56,915 nucleotides of DNA from Herbinix sp. (GTDB taxonomy: Bacteria > Bacillota > Clostridia > Lachnospirales > Lachnospiraceae): assembly GCA_029238935.1 (NCBI GenBank), contig JAQZBN010000037.1:1-56915 (forward strand), in the 5' to 3' direction. The position numbers and the translations under genes were made by a program. The first letter of the stretch is position 1. Each line of letters begins with the position of its first letter. This document shows positions 33,665-42,652 of this stretch, in pieces. The notes under the pieces were generated by a model. That model was not told the DNA's origin, did not search any database, and worked only from the letters and a program-made list of their open reading frames with translations.

Positions 33665-34969
33665 TTATTTTGCATTTATTTCTAATACCTGATTTAAAAG
33701 ATCAATGGAAGATATTGATCCGTTGGATAGTTCTACAATTCCATTGATTAATGTATTATATGCTTCCTGGGAAATTCTAGAATCGGTCGGAGCGCATACA
33801 TTGGTTGCTGCATTGCTGTAATTGTATCCGGATTTTGCGAGAGGGGTCATGGATCTTAAAGGTTCCACCTCTGCGGCTGCTTGACCATTACCACCGGAGT
33901 ATATTGCAATAGATGCTTTGCTGGTATGTGCCATAACAAATTTTACTGCTGCAACTCTCTTATCCGGATCTTCCCATGCTTGTTTTGTGACATAAAATCC
34001 AGAGGAAATACCTCCGACAATCGAACCCGCCTGAGCTTTTCCACCGGGGATGGTAGGAAAGGTAACCAGTACCGTATTGTTCTGATCCGGAATACCTCCA
34101 GCATACCAGGAGCCTTCTAACTGCATCGCTGCTTGTTTGTTCTTAAATAATACACGGGCCATATCATTGTCTATGGTATCTGTGTCCACCGGAAATGCTC
34201 CCATATCTCGTAAAGTCTTAAACATATCAAGACCTTTTGCCCAGTCCTCCGGTGCAACTGTCGGTACCTTTAAATAGCTTTCCGGTCCTGCCGCTGAAAG
34301 CATTAAAAATTCAACCCAGTAATGGGGAACATTGCTTAAGGATACTGCAATTGGTATGATCTTATTCTCCTTGAAGGCTTCAATTGCTTTGACCATCTTC
34401 TCCCAATCGGTCGGCAAATCAAGTCCATATCGGTCAAAAAGATCTTTATTACAGAACAATCCCTCCCAGTAGCTGGTAGTCGGTACTGCCCGTAAAATAC
34501 CATCCGGGTTTGTTGCTTTCTCTAAAGCACTATCCAGTATATTGTTTGCATAGTCAGGATACACACTTCTGATCTCTTCTACAGTAACAAACTTATTCGC
34601 TGCCAAGACATCGCTGGCATTGGCATCAATGAAATATTGAATCACATCCGGTTCATTACCAACCGCAAAATCAGCCGCTACCTTCGTTTTCCATTCCTGA
34701 TCTGCCGTCTGTGAGTCATCTTCAATTGTTATGTAAGGATAATCCTCCATGAACTTAGCACAAATCGCTTGATAATTCTGTGCATTGGGGTCCGTTCCCC
34801 CATACATGGATACGGTTGTTAAAGTAACCGGGATTTTCTCTTCCTCTTCTGTTTCACTGCCATCTGCTGAAACTTCCTCATCATCACTTTTCATTCTGCA
34901 GGAAGTGTTAAGCGATACGATTATGACTACTGCTAATACCATGGTAAGAATTTTCTTCATCTTCTTCAT
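33665..34969 (-). CDS. Extracellular solute-binding lipoprotein (sugar ABC type)
   Basis: 434 residues from the ATG at 34969, with GGGGGA 9 nt upstream. An N-terminal lipoprotein signal ends in the lipobox LNTSC (Cys 24), followed by an acidic linker. The rest is a class I sugar-binding fold: YEGLFCNKDLFDRYGLDLP-like WEGLFCN..., LFKNKQAAMQLEGSW and a VKFVMAHTSKAS C-terminal helix. No permease or ATPase gene is adjacent. It lies between a sensor kinase and its regulator in a chitobiose locus, so it may bind chitobiose or GlcNAc for transport by a remote system or for signalling (inference). Confidence 0.88.
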   Translation of the reverse strand: MKKMKKILTMVLAVVIIVSLNTSCRMKSDDEEVSADGSETEEEEKIPVTLTTVSMYGGTDPNAQNYQAICAKFMEDYPYITIEDDSQTADQEWKTKVAADFAVGNEPDVIQYFIDANASDVLAANKFVTVEEIRSVYPDYANNILDSALEKATNPDGILRAVPTTSYWEGLFCNKDLFDRYGLDLPTDWEKMVKAIEAFKENKIIPIAVSLSNVPHYWVEFLMLSAAGPESYLKVPTVAPEDWAKGLDMFKTLRDMGAFPVDTDTIDNDMARVLFKNKQAAMQLEGSWYAGGIPDQNNTVLVTFPTIPGGKAQAGSIVGGISSGFYVTKQAWEDPDKRVAAVKFVMAHTSKASIAIYSGGNGQAAAEVEPLRSMTPLAKSGYNYSNAATNVCAPTDSRISQEAYNTLINGIVELSNGSISSIDLLNQVLEINAK

Positions 34970-35168
34970 AAAAAAATAATCCCCCATCCTGTTAAGAAGG
35001 CTTCCCTCCTGTATGTTGTAGCTACTTACCAGCAATAGTATATACTTATTCAGCATATACCTATTATAAATTTATTCGTTATAGAAATCATTAGAATATC
35101 TTGATATTATTTGTACATTCTTGCTATCTTGTAGACAAAATTCTAATTAAAATTAGTGAAATCTACAA

Positions 35169-37019
35169 TTAAATCGATTTATCGAGAAGTATTTTCATTA
35201 ATTTTCCTTTTTCAGGATCTTCACAGGGTTCACAAGGTATCGTTATTGTGGATGCTACTTCATTCTCATTCTCCGTAGGCATGATCGTAAGCCCATACCC
35301 CTCCCCATAGATGAGTTTTATTCTTTCATTTACATTGCGAATTCCAAGCGATACATGGACTCCGTCCTCGCTTAGATTTTCCTTCTTGCCATCTAGGATA
35401 TCCTGCACCCTTTTTAGGTCTTTCTGAGTCATATTCTTTCCGGTGTTGAGTACCTGGAGTACAACACAATCATTTTCCTTATACACTTTCAATCGGATGG
35501 TTCCACTCTTGACTACTTCTACGCCGTGGACTACTGCATTCTCTATAATTGGCTGCAGAATAAGCTGTGGTACTTTTATCTGCAATAAGGAAGGATCCAC
35601 TTCTTTCTCCACCCTAAGTCGCTGGCCAAACCGCATGGATGTGATATAAAAATACGCATCGGCGCAGCGAAGCTCTTCCGATAAATCAATTAACTTTTTA
35701 TTCGATCGATCCATGGTATAGTCAAGCAAAGTTCCCAGTGCTTCAATCATCTTTGTTACTTCCACATCCCCTGCCATTCTCGCCTGCCAATTCATCATCT
35801 CCAGGGTATTGTTTAAGAAATGAGGATTAATTTGAGACTGTAAAGCAATAATCTTAGCTTCCCGTTTGGCAAGCTCCTCATTGTAAGCATAATCGATAAT
35901 AAACTTAATTTCTGAGGACATTCGATTAAAGGATTCCAGAAGATACGTAAATTCAACGTTTGGCATCGGTTCTCCCTGTATCTGAACACCGATATTACCT
36001 TGTTCCAGTTCTTTTGATGCCGCAATCATTCTCTTCATCGGTGCAGTGATGTGGCGGGCAATAAAATATATCATATAGATAAAGACCGGAATAATAATGA
36101 TCAGGATAAGAATAATGATATTTCTTACATCATTTAACTCAGAATAAATTGTATCTTCATTGGCGACCAGTATCGTACCCAGATGATAGTCCTCGAACTT
36201 TTGCTGATATAACAGACCGGTATATACTCCATCCTTTTTGATTGTCAATTTCCGATTAGCCTGATTGGAATACTTTACTGACAATCTTTTTAGGATATCC
36301 TGTTTACTGGCCTCTCCCAATGTTTTATCACAGAGTACAAAGGAGCCTGTATTATTAATATAAAATCCCAGCTCATAATCATCATTTCTGGTCTTCTGTT
36401 CAAAAAGACGATCCTGATTTAGTTCCACCACAAGGGTTCCAAATTTAGTATAGTTGGTTGTAGTGTAAAGATTACGAATAATATAAATTCGACCATTGAT
36501 TACCTTGACATGGGCATCGGATGTGTCTTGATTTGTAATTCTAAGTGCCTCATCTTTTACCTCACGAACGAAGGTGTTGATATAAGAAATGGCTTGACCG
36601 GAGGGGTAGTATAATTTATCAGTATTATCGCTGAGATAGAATACCGACATAGCGAATCGCGTGTCATTGTAGTATTTGCTTTTTAAATTCCCAACGATGG
36701 CTCCATGAAACTCTGCTTCGTTGATTTGCCCTGCCATATAGAACTTCCAGTTTTCTTCAATGATCCGTTCGTAGGAAGACTTTTTTGATATCACAATTGC
36801 TTCATCGATTTTTTGTGCATGATAGGAGGTAAAATTTTTCGCCCATTCTTCCATGAGGATCTCAGTTTTCTCAATGATGCTGTTGCGGTAAGATATCGTG
36901 ACGAATAAGAATATGAATAATACCGGAAGGATCCAACAAATTGCTACCAAAAATAATAATCTGCGCCTTAAGGAAATTGGAGACTTTTTTACTTTTATTG
37001 AATGAAATGAGAATTTCAT
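35169..37019 (-). CDS. Sensor histidine kinase, YesM type
   Basis: 616 residues. First membrane helix about 20-44, a large extracellular sensor (about 45-300, Cache-like), second helix about 300-325, HAMP (about 326-380), His kinase domain with the phospho-acceptor in INPHFLNNTLEMM (about 398), and an ATPase domain with ILQPIIENAVVHG and GIRNVNERI. This class detects sugars outside the cell, often with help from binding proteins. Cognate regulator: the YesN-type gene at 32734-33513. AGGAGAAA precedes the start. First gene of the regulatory trio. Confidence 0.9.
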   Translation of the reverse strand: MKFSFHSIKVKKSPISLRRRLLFLVAICWILPVLFIFLFVTISYRNSIIEKTEILMEEWAKNFTSYHAQKIDEAIVISKKSSYERIIEENWKFYMAGQINEAEFHGAIVGNLKSKYYNDTRFAMSVFYLSDNTDKLYYPSGQAISYINTFVREVKDEALRITNQDTSDAHVKVINGRIYIIRNLYTTTNYTKFGTLVVELNQDRLFEQKTRNDDYELGFYINNTGSFVLCDKTLGEASKQDILKRLSVKYSNQANRKLTIKKDGVYTGLLYQQKFEDYHLGTILVANEDTIYSELNDVRNIIILILIIIIPVFIYMIYFIARHITAPMKRMIAASKELEQGNIGVQIQGEPMPNVEFTYLLESFNRMSSEIKFIIDYAYNEELAKREAKIIALQSQINPHFLNNTLEMMNWQARMAGDVEVTKMIEALGTLLDYTMDRSNKKLIDLSEELRCADAYFYITSMRFGQRLRVEKEVDPSLLQIKVPQLILQPIIENAVVHGVEVVKSGTIRLKVYKENDCVVLQVLNTGKNMTQKDLKRVQDILDGKKENLSEDGVHVSLGIRNVNERIKLIYGEGYGLTIMPTENENEVASTITIPCEPCEDPEKGKLMKILLDKSI

Positions 37020-37173
37020 CGTATCAATTTCTCCTTAGAAGGAAGTTATTTAGAGTACAATTAAAAACTGATGTATTTCATTTATATACTTTACATTTTA
37101 ACATATCATTTTGATAATTTGTATATATCAATTACAATTTCTACATATTTTTTCCATGGATTTTCTGAAAATT

Positions 37174-37243
37174 AAAAGAGCAGTTGCTTACCTGATTCCT
37201 AGATTGCATAATGCAATGGATCAGATGCTTCTACTGCTCTTTT
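37174..37243 (-). terminator. Terminator of the phosphorylase/mutase operon
   Basis: AAAAGAGCAGT (37174-37184) pairs with ACTGCTCTTTT (37233-37243), with an inner TTGCAT/ATGCAA hairpin. T-runs flank it on both sides. It lies about 180 nt after the mutase stop. The rest of 37020-37424 shows only AT-rich sequence. Confidence 0.85.
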
Positions 37244-37424
37244 AAAGGCCTATTCGTGTTATAAAACACTACAATGAACATCGCAAAGTGGATGAATTCT
37301 TAGCGATTGTTATTATATAATATGTGATTTCCCAATCGGGGTATTGTTCTCTTTTGTCCATCGTGCTTATCATACACTCATATCCTTAACATGTATCAAT
37401 GATAATTCTATACTCCCTCAAGTA

Positions 37425-38837
37425 TTATATCTCTAAAAACTTCTCATAGCACTCGCAAAGAAGTTTTGCATCCTCTGCCATCGGCATCTCACAAAAAATA
37501 CGAAGAAGAGGTTCTGTTCCGGAAAATCTTGCGATGATCCAACCACCATTCCTAAAATAAACCTTACAGCCATCCAGATAGGAAACTTTTGCTATCTCAA
37601 AAGGCATATCCGGGAGACATTTATCGATTAATAAGATATGAAAAATCTTATCTTTCTTTTCATGAGTAAAGGTATAGTCTCTTTCTTCCATATAGATAGA
37701 ACCATATTCCTGCTCGATCTCTGCCATGATCTCTGAAAGCTTCTTGCCGGTAATTGCCATCATCTCGACTAGAAGTGCAGCAGCATAGATGCCATCCTTC
37801 CCGTTAATGTGGCCGCGGACTGTTAGGCCTCCGGAGGATTCTCCACCAATAATAGCGTTGGTTTCATTCATTTTTGCAGAGATATATTTAAATCCAACCG
37901 GTACTTCATAGCACTTCTCCCCAAAGCTTTCTGCAACCCGGTCCAACATATGGGTGGTTGCTATATTACGAACCACCGCTCCATGCCATCCTTTAAATTT
38001 TACGAGATAATAATATAAGAGAACTAGGATATCATTGGGATGCAGAAATCTGCCCGTATCGTCAATTACTCCGATACGGTCAGCATCTCCATCCGTTGCT
38101 ATACCAATATCACTCTTGCGATCATTTACCCGATTAATCAAACTACGTAAGGTAAGGGCTGATGGTGATGGAAGCTTTCCGCCAAATAAGGTATCATGGC
38201 GTTCATGAATGGTATCTACATCACATCTGGCAGTCATAAGGATTGTTTTTAGCGAAGTCTCACTCACTCCATACATAGGATCTAACACAACTCGAAGACC
38301 TCTATCGCGAATCGCCTGCATATCAATCGTGTCAATGATATTATCCAGGTATTCATTTAACGGGTTTATCTCATAGATTAATTCCTGCTCCAATGCATTC
38401 GCATATTCCATTCCTATTACATCCTCATCCTCGATGTCAGAGATGTAGTTTTCAATATCCTTCGTTTGGGTCTCATCCGCATCGCGGCCACCAAAGGTAA
38501 ATACCTTGATACCATTATAAATGGCAGGATTGTGACTCGCCGTTATCATCATTCCATAATGTAGTTCATGCTTCATAACATAGAACATAATGAGGGGGGT
38601 TGGCGACGAACGATTGATAAGGTAGGAGGTAATTCCTTCAGCTGCAAATATTTCTGCTGCCCAGCGCATGGCCTCTTTGGATAAAAATCTTCTATCATAT
38701 CCTAGGGTGATACCATTATCGGCCACCCCTTCATTCTTCATCTTTAAAGCCATTGCTTTCGCTAGCTTCTGTATGTTGGATTTGGTAAAATCCTCTCCAA
38801 TGATTCCTCTCCAACCACCTGTACCAAATTTTATCAT
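37425..38837 (-). CDS. Phosphohexomutase, probable GlcNAc-1-P/GlcNAc-6-P mutase by context
   Basis: 470 residues, alpha-D-phosphohexomutase superfamily. All four signature sites are visible: TASHNP (phosphoserine loop, about 98-103), DGDADR (metal loop, about 245-250), GGESSGG (sugar-binding loop near 335) and RFSGTEPLLRI (phosphate loop near 446). It starts 23 nt after the stop of the diacetylchitobiose phosphorylase gene with AAGGAGG. The phosphorylase makes GlcNAc-1-phosphate, so conversion to GlcNAc-6-phosphate for NagA is the likely job. The family alone would also allow phosphoglucomutase or phosphomannomutase activity. Confidence 0.88.
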   Translation of the reverse strand: MIKFGTGGWRGIIGEDFTKSNIQKLAKAMALKMKNEGVADNGITLGYDRRFLSKEAMRWAAEIFAAEGITSYLINRSSPTPLIMFYVMKHELHYGMMITASHNPAIYNGIKVFTFGGRDADETQTKDIENYISDIEDEDVIGMEYANALEQELIYEINPLNEYLDNIIDTIDMQAIRDRGLRVVLDPMYGVSETSLKTILMTARCDVDTIHERHDTLFGGKLPSPSALTLRSLINRVNDRKSDIGIATDGDADRIGVIDDTGRFLHPNDILVLLYYYLVKFKGWHGAVVRNIATTHMLDRVAESFGEKCYEVPVGFKYISAKMNETNAIIGGESSGGLTVRGHINGKDGIYAAALLVEMMAITGKKLSEIMAEIEQEYGSIYMEERDYTFTHEKKDKIFHILLIDKCLPDMPFEIAKVSYLDGCKVYFRNGGWIIARFSGTEPLLRIFCEMPMAEDAKLLCECYEKFLEI

Positions 38838-38860
38838 CCTGCAACCTCCTTTGGTCTTAG

Positions 38861-41251
38861 TTATCCCATGATTACTACAATATCATTGCTGCTTCCTTTT
38901 GGCTGTGCCTTAATTTCCTGTACTTCGTTTTGATTTAAGCTTATGGATTTAACACCCTTCATAACACCATCTGGATTTAATACGGTGATATGATACATTG
39001 CGCCTCTCCATTCTCGATCCACCTTGAATTCTTTCCAATCGGCAGGAATACAAGGATCAATGACCAGATGGTCAAATTGTGGACGGATTCCCAGCATGTA
39101 GCGGGTTGCTGAAAAATAAGCCCAGCCTGCTGTACCTGTCATAAAAGGATGTCTTGCCCGGCCAAATGCCGTGTGTTCCTTGCCTACGATGAACTGGCAG
39201 TAAACATAAGGTTCCGCTTCTCTGACTTCAATCATATTATTTTGATTGTATGGACTTAGGGCGTCATAGAATTTCATAGCACGATCGCCTCTGCCTAATT
39301 TACATTCCGCCGCCCATGCCCATGGATTTGGATGACTGAAGATTGCTCCATTTTCCTTAAGGCCAGGATATACTCTGGTAACAAAACCGATATCTTCATC
39401 CGGCACAGTATAGGATGGTCCATTTAACATAATTCCGTATGGAGTATATAAATATTTATAAATAGAATCCATAGCTTTGATTCCCTGATCTTTCGTCGCT
39501 GCTTCGGATAGCACTGCCCAAGCATTGGATTCTAAATGAATCTTACCTTCTTTATCTTCACTAGTCCCGATCTTTCTTCCATTCTTTGTTACACCACGGA
39601 TGAACCAATCCTTATCCCAAAGTTCCTTATCGCAAACACTCTTTACCTGTTCTCTCATCTTTGTATATTTCTCAATATCCTCTGCTCTGCCAAGATAAGA
39701 AGCACATTCTAAGAAATTACCTAAAGCCCAATAATGCAGGAAGGAAACCATAGCACTTTCACCCCCACCTAGGTTCAAGCAATCATTCCAATCCGCCCGA
39801 AGACCTTTGCATATCCCATTGCTGCCTACCTGTTCATAAGAGAAATCAAGGATTCTGGTCATATGCTCATATACCGTACCGGATCCACCGTCAGCATAGG
39901 TTACGCTCTCATCAAGAAAAGCTACTTCACCGGTTTCCTTAATATATTCTACGATAGTGCTTACCAACCATAAGGCATCATCGGAGCATGCTTGATCAAT
40001 TCCATGAATCAGATCATTCTTATTCGGTGTTGGAATTACGGTTGGAGATTTGAAGGGCTTTACTTCATTATCGGGATCAAACCATTCCGGTTGGAACAGA
40101 TGCAGTCCGTATCCTTTGGATACCAACCCCTTTAACAATTCCACGATGCGCTGGCGGCTCTTTGTAGGATTCGAATGAGGTACCATCATAGCGTCCTGCG
40201 CAGTATCACGGTAACCCAAACCGGTTCTTCCTCCCACTTCGATAAAGGAAGCAAAACGAGAAAACATAATATTAATTTCTGCCTGATATAAATTCCAGGT
40301 ATTGATCAAAGTATTCATACCTTTATTCGGTGTAGTAATCTGGAGTTTCTTTAATTTCTCATCCCAAAAATTTGCTAACTGATCAAATGCAGCATCCACT
40401 TGGGACAAATTTTTATATTTGCTTCGGATCATAGCTCCTGCAGCTCGTCTTCCTTCTCCTAAGAGAAAGATAACTCTTACTTCTTCTCCGGGAGCTAGAG
40501 TAAGTTTTTTATGTAAGGATCCACAGTGGTTATTCCCTTTTTCAAAGGTACCACCACATTCGCCTCGTTCTACGGCAATCGGATTATTCTCGGTACGGTA
40601 TAGTCCAATGAACCTATCTCTTAAACAATCGAAGCCATCCGGTTCAAAATTAGAAGTAAAATACTGATAACCAAATTCCTCATAGAATAAATCATATTCA
40701 ATAATACCATCTTCATAGGAAGAACCGGTTGCATAGTTACTCATTTGAAAATTACGATTATCCATATCTATATGATGATAAGAGAATTCACAATAAGAAA
40801 ATACACTGATATTTCTTGGCAGATAATCATTGTTCTTAATCTTCACATCCCAAATCTCAACCGGATCATCGAGCGGAATAAATAACGTTTGGGAAGCTTC
40901 AATATTATTGTACTCACAGATATACTTTGTGTAGGACAAACCATGGCGGCATTGATATTTTGCTTCCTCCAAAGATTTTCCTACCGGTTGCCAGGAAACA
41001 CTCCAGTAATCCTTCGTATCATCATCCCTAAGATACACATAATGACCCGGACGATCCATGGGCACACTGTTGGCACGAAAACGTGTAATTCTATGATATT
41101 CCGGGGATTTATAAAACATATACCCGCCTGCTGTATGATTTACAACAGCACACAAGTCCTTCACTCCGAGGTAATTGGTCCAGGATGTCGGTAAATCTAC
41201 TTGCTCTATTACATATTCTCTTTTTTCATGATCAAAATGTCCATATTTCAT
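38861..41251 (-). CDS. chbP: N,N'-diacetylchitobiose phosphorylase (GH94)
   Basis: 796 residues, nearly the length of the Vibrio enzyme (801). The N-terminal MKYGHFD...WTNYLG...NHTAGGY pattern, YVYLRDDD, SWQPV, FASFIEVGGRTGLGYRDTAQD and YADGGSGTVYEHM follow the Vibrio ChbP sequence closely from memory. The catalytic Asp is in GLRADWNDCLNLGG (about residue 487). It phosphorolyses (GlcNAc)2 to GlcNAc-1-phosphate and GlcNAc in the cytosol. Cellobiose phosphorylases of the same family are less similar. First gene before the mutase. No ideal promoter consensus is visible upstream, which fits an activator-dependent promoter. Confidence 0.92.
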   Translation of the reverse strand: MKYGHFDHEKREYVIEQVDLPTSWTNYLGVKDLCAVVNHTAGGYMFYKSPEYHRITRFRANSVPMDRPGHYVYLRDDDTKDYWSVSWQPVGKSLEEAKYQCRHGLSYTKYICEYNNIEASQTLFIPLDDPVEIWDVKIKNNDYLPRNISVFSYCEFSYHHIDMDNRNFQMSNYATGSSYEDGIIEYDLFYEEFGYQYFTSNFEPDGFDCLRDRFIGLYRTENNPIAVERGECGGTFEKGNNHCGSLHKKLTLAPGEEVRVIFLLGEGRRAAGAMIRSKYKNLSQVDAAFDQLANFWDEKLKKLQITTPNKGMNTLINTWNLYQAEINIMFSRFASFIEVGGRTGLGYRDTAQDAMMVPHSNPTKSRQRIVELLKGLVSKGYGLHLFQPEWFDPDNEVKPFKSPTVIPTPNKNDLIHGIDQACSDDALWLVSTIVEYIKETGEVAFLDESVTYADGGSGTVYEHMTRILDFSYEQVGSNGICKGLRADWNDCLNLGGGESAMVSFLHYWALGNFLECASYLGRAEDIEKYTKMREQVKSVCDKELWDKDWFIRGVTKNGRKIGTSEDKEGKIHLESNAWAVLSEAATKDQGIKAMDSIYKYLYTPYGIMLNGPSYTVPDEDIGFVTRVYPGLKENGAIFSHPNPWAWAAECKLGRGDRAMKFYDALSPYNQNNMIEVREAEPYVYCQFIVGKEHTAFGRARHPFMTGTAGWAYFSATRYMLGIRPQFDHLVIDPCIPADWKEFKVDREWRGAMYHITVLNPDGVMKGVKSISLNQNEVQEIKAQPKGSSNDIVVIMG

Positions 41252-41426
41252 ACTACATTCTACCCCCTGTACTTTATATTGGTAATTATAATAATAACCT
41301 TACTATTTTTGTATTGCTACGTGTGTTAATATTTGATTTATATTGCTTTATTCCAAAGATTGTCCTATTTTTTTAAATGTTACTTCATACATTTGATATG
41401 TTAAACACTCTTAGAAGCAATCATTC

Positions 41427-41666
41427 TTATGCTGTCCTATCTTTCTTATTACATAACTCAATTATTAAAATAAGAAGTCCAATAATGCTTAATATGATTC
41501 CTATAGCAAATGGCACTGAAAGTTCTTTCACAGAAATTGTTGTCAATAATCTTGAACCATTCCAACTTCCCACCGTTGGTTCTAGTATCACACCAGTAAT
41601 CAGTATACTCATAGAAACTAATATACCGGATAGCAAAAAAGTTGAACCAATGATTGCTTTTTTCAA
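41427..41666 (-). CDS. Small membrane protein, two helices
   Basis: 79 residues. TTG start at 41666 with AGGAGG 7 nt upstream. Two hydrophobic helices (about 5-27 and 51-70) and a basic tail (NKKDRT). No domain recognised. It stands alone between the phosphorylase promoter region and a secreted protein gene on the other strand. Confidence 0.7.
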   Translation of the reverse strand: MKKAIIGSTFLLSGILVSMSILITGVILEPTVGSWNGSRLLTTISVKELSVPFAIGIILSIIGLLILIIELCNKKDRTA

Positions 41667-41863
41667 TTCTAATCCTCCTTACATTTTTTATTTATAACAT
41701 CAGTATCTATGTTATTGCCCTTATTATATCTTAATTGATAACTAATTACTATTATTTACCAGACATTTTTCCATTATTACTCCATCTTTTTTTAACTGTA
41801 AATCATTTACTATTGATAACAACTGTTATCCTGTGCTACAGTCTTATAGAGGTGAAATAAATT

Positions 41864-42343
41864 ATGAACAGACCCCATAGTAAAAGATGGATCATAACGT
41901 TAGCTATCCTTAGTTTCTTAATCGGAAGTGTACCTGTCTACGCTTCACAATATATCCAAAGCGATCTACTTCCCATGATACAATTAGTATTTGATCACAA
42001 AATGCCCACCTTTTTTGATACCATCAATTCCAATACGGAAGCGCTGGTAGAAAATAAAAATGAGCGGATTGATTCCTACATAACTTCTTCAACAAATCAT
42101 GTAGTAGGACAAGTTGAGCAGCATATCGATCAGGAAAAACTGAGGATTGACCAGGAACTTACGTCTTATCTGGATGTCTTATTAGAAGAACTCGATGATA
42201 TTATGGACGGTGAGGAACAACGATTAAAAACTATCGTGACAAATTATTATAACGACCGTGTAAAAGAGGTAAAGCAAGAGCTTCGAGAAGAAGTAAATGA
42301 CGAACTTCGTAAACATATCCTCGATGAATTAAATGCGCAGTAA
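41864..42343 (+). CDS. Secreted coiled-coil protein of unknown function
   Basis: 159 residues. A signal peptide with a basic start (MNRPHSKRW), a hydrophobic core and cleavage near VYA-SQ (about 28). The mature part is one long charged amphipathic helix, rich in Glu, Asp, Gln, Lys and Ile with heptad spacing (about 60-155). AGAGGTG precedes the start. The next small ORF overlaps its end by 11 nt. No family recognised. Confidence 0.7.
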   Translation: MNRPHSKRWIITLAILSFLIGSVPVYASQYIQSDLLPMIQLVFDHKMPTFFDTINSNTEALVENKNERIDSYITSSTNHVVGQVEQHIDQEKLRIDQELTSYLDVLLEELDDIMDGEEQRLKTIVTNYYNDRVKEVKQELREEVNDELRKHILDELNAQ

Positions 42344-42524
42344 TGGATACAACAGGCCTTATGTAAAATCTCTCCCCTATGAAAATGGAGAGATTTTTCG
42401 CTACTGCAGAGAGATCTGCGCATCCGTTGAGGATCAAAATACTCATCTGGTTAACATCAGCGAACAGATGAATGCGTTGAAAGAGCAGTTCAATGCTCTT
42501 CGTAATAAAGTAAACACACAATAA
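42333..42524 (+). CDS. Small protein with C-terminal coiled coil
   Basis: 63 residues. ATG at 42333 overlaps the end of the upstream gene by 11 nt, which fits translational coupling. There is no good ribosome site of its own. The second half (QNTHLVNISEQMNALKEQF) is a heptad-like helix. Its last codons and stop lie within a 28-bp hairpin. Unknown function. It may pair with the upstream coiled-coil protein. Confidence 0.55.
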   Translation: MRSNGYNRPYVKSLPYENGEIFRYCREICASVEDQNTHLVNISEQMNALKEQFNALRNKVNTQ

Positions 42525-42579
42525 CAATGAAAAAAGTGCTACATCATTTGCAGCACCTTTTTCATTGTTATTGTGTGTT
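42513..42579. terminator. Very long near-perfect hairpin (bidirectional terminator or palindromic element)
   Basis: Arms 42513-42540 and 42552-42579 match at 27 of 28 positions, with an 11-nt loop. An internal A-run/T-run gives terminator character on both strands. It lies between the small coiled-coil gene and the convergent transglutaminase gene. The stem is unusually long for a plain terminator. Confidence 0.8.
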
Positions 42580-42652
42580 CAATGGATTATAGAATAAAAT
42601 TACTTTCCGCTCGTTGCACTAACCTTTATCAATTATGATGGATTTTATTAAC

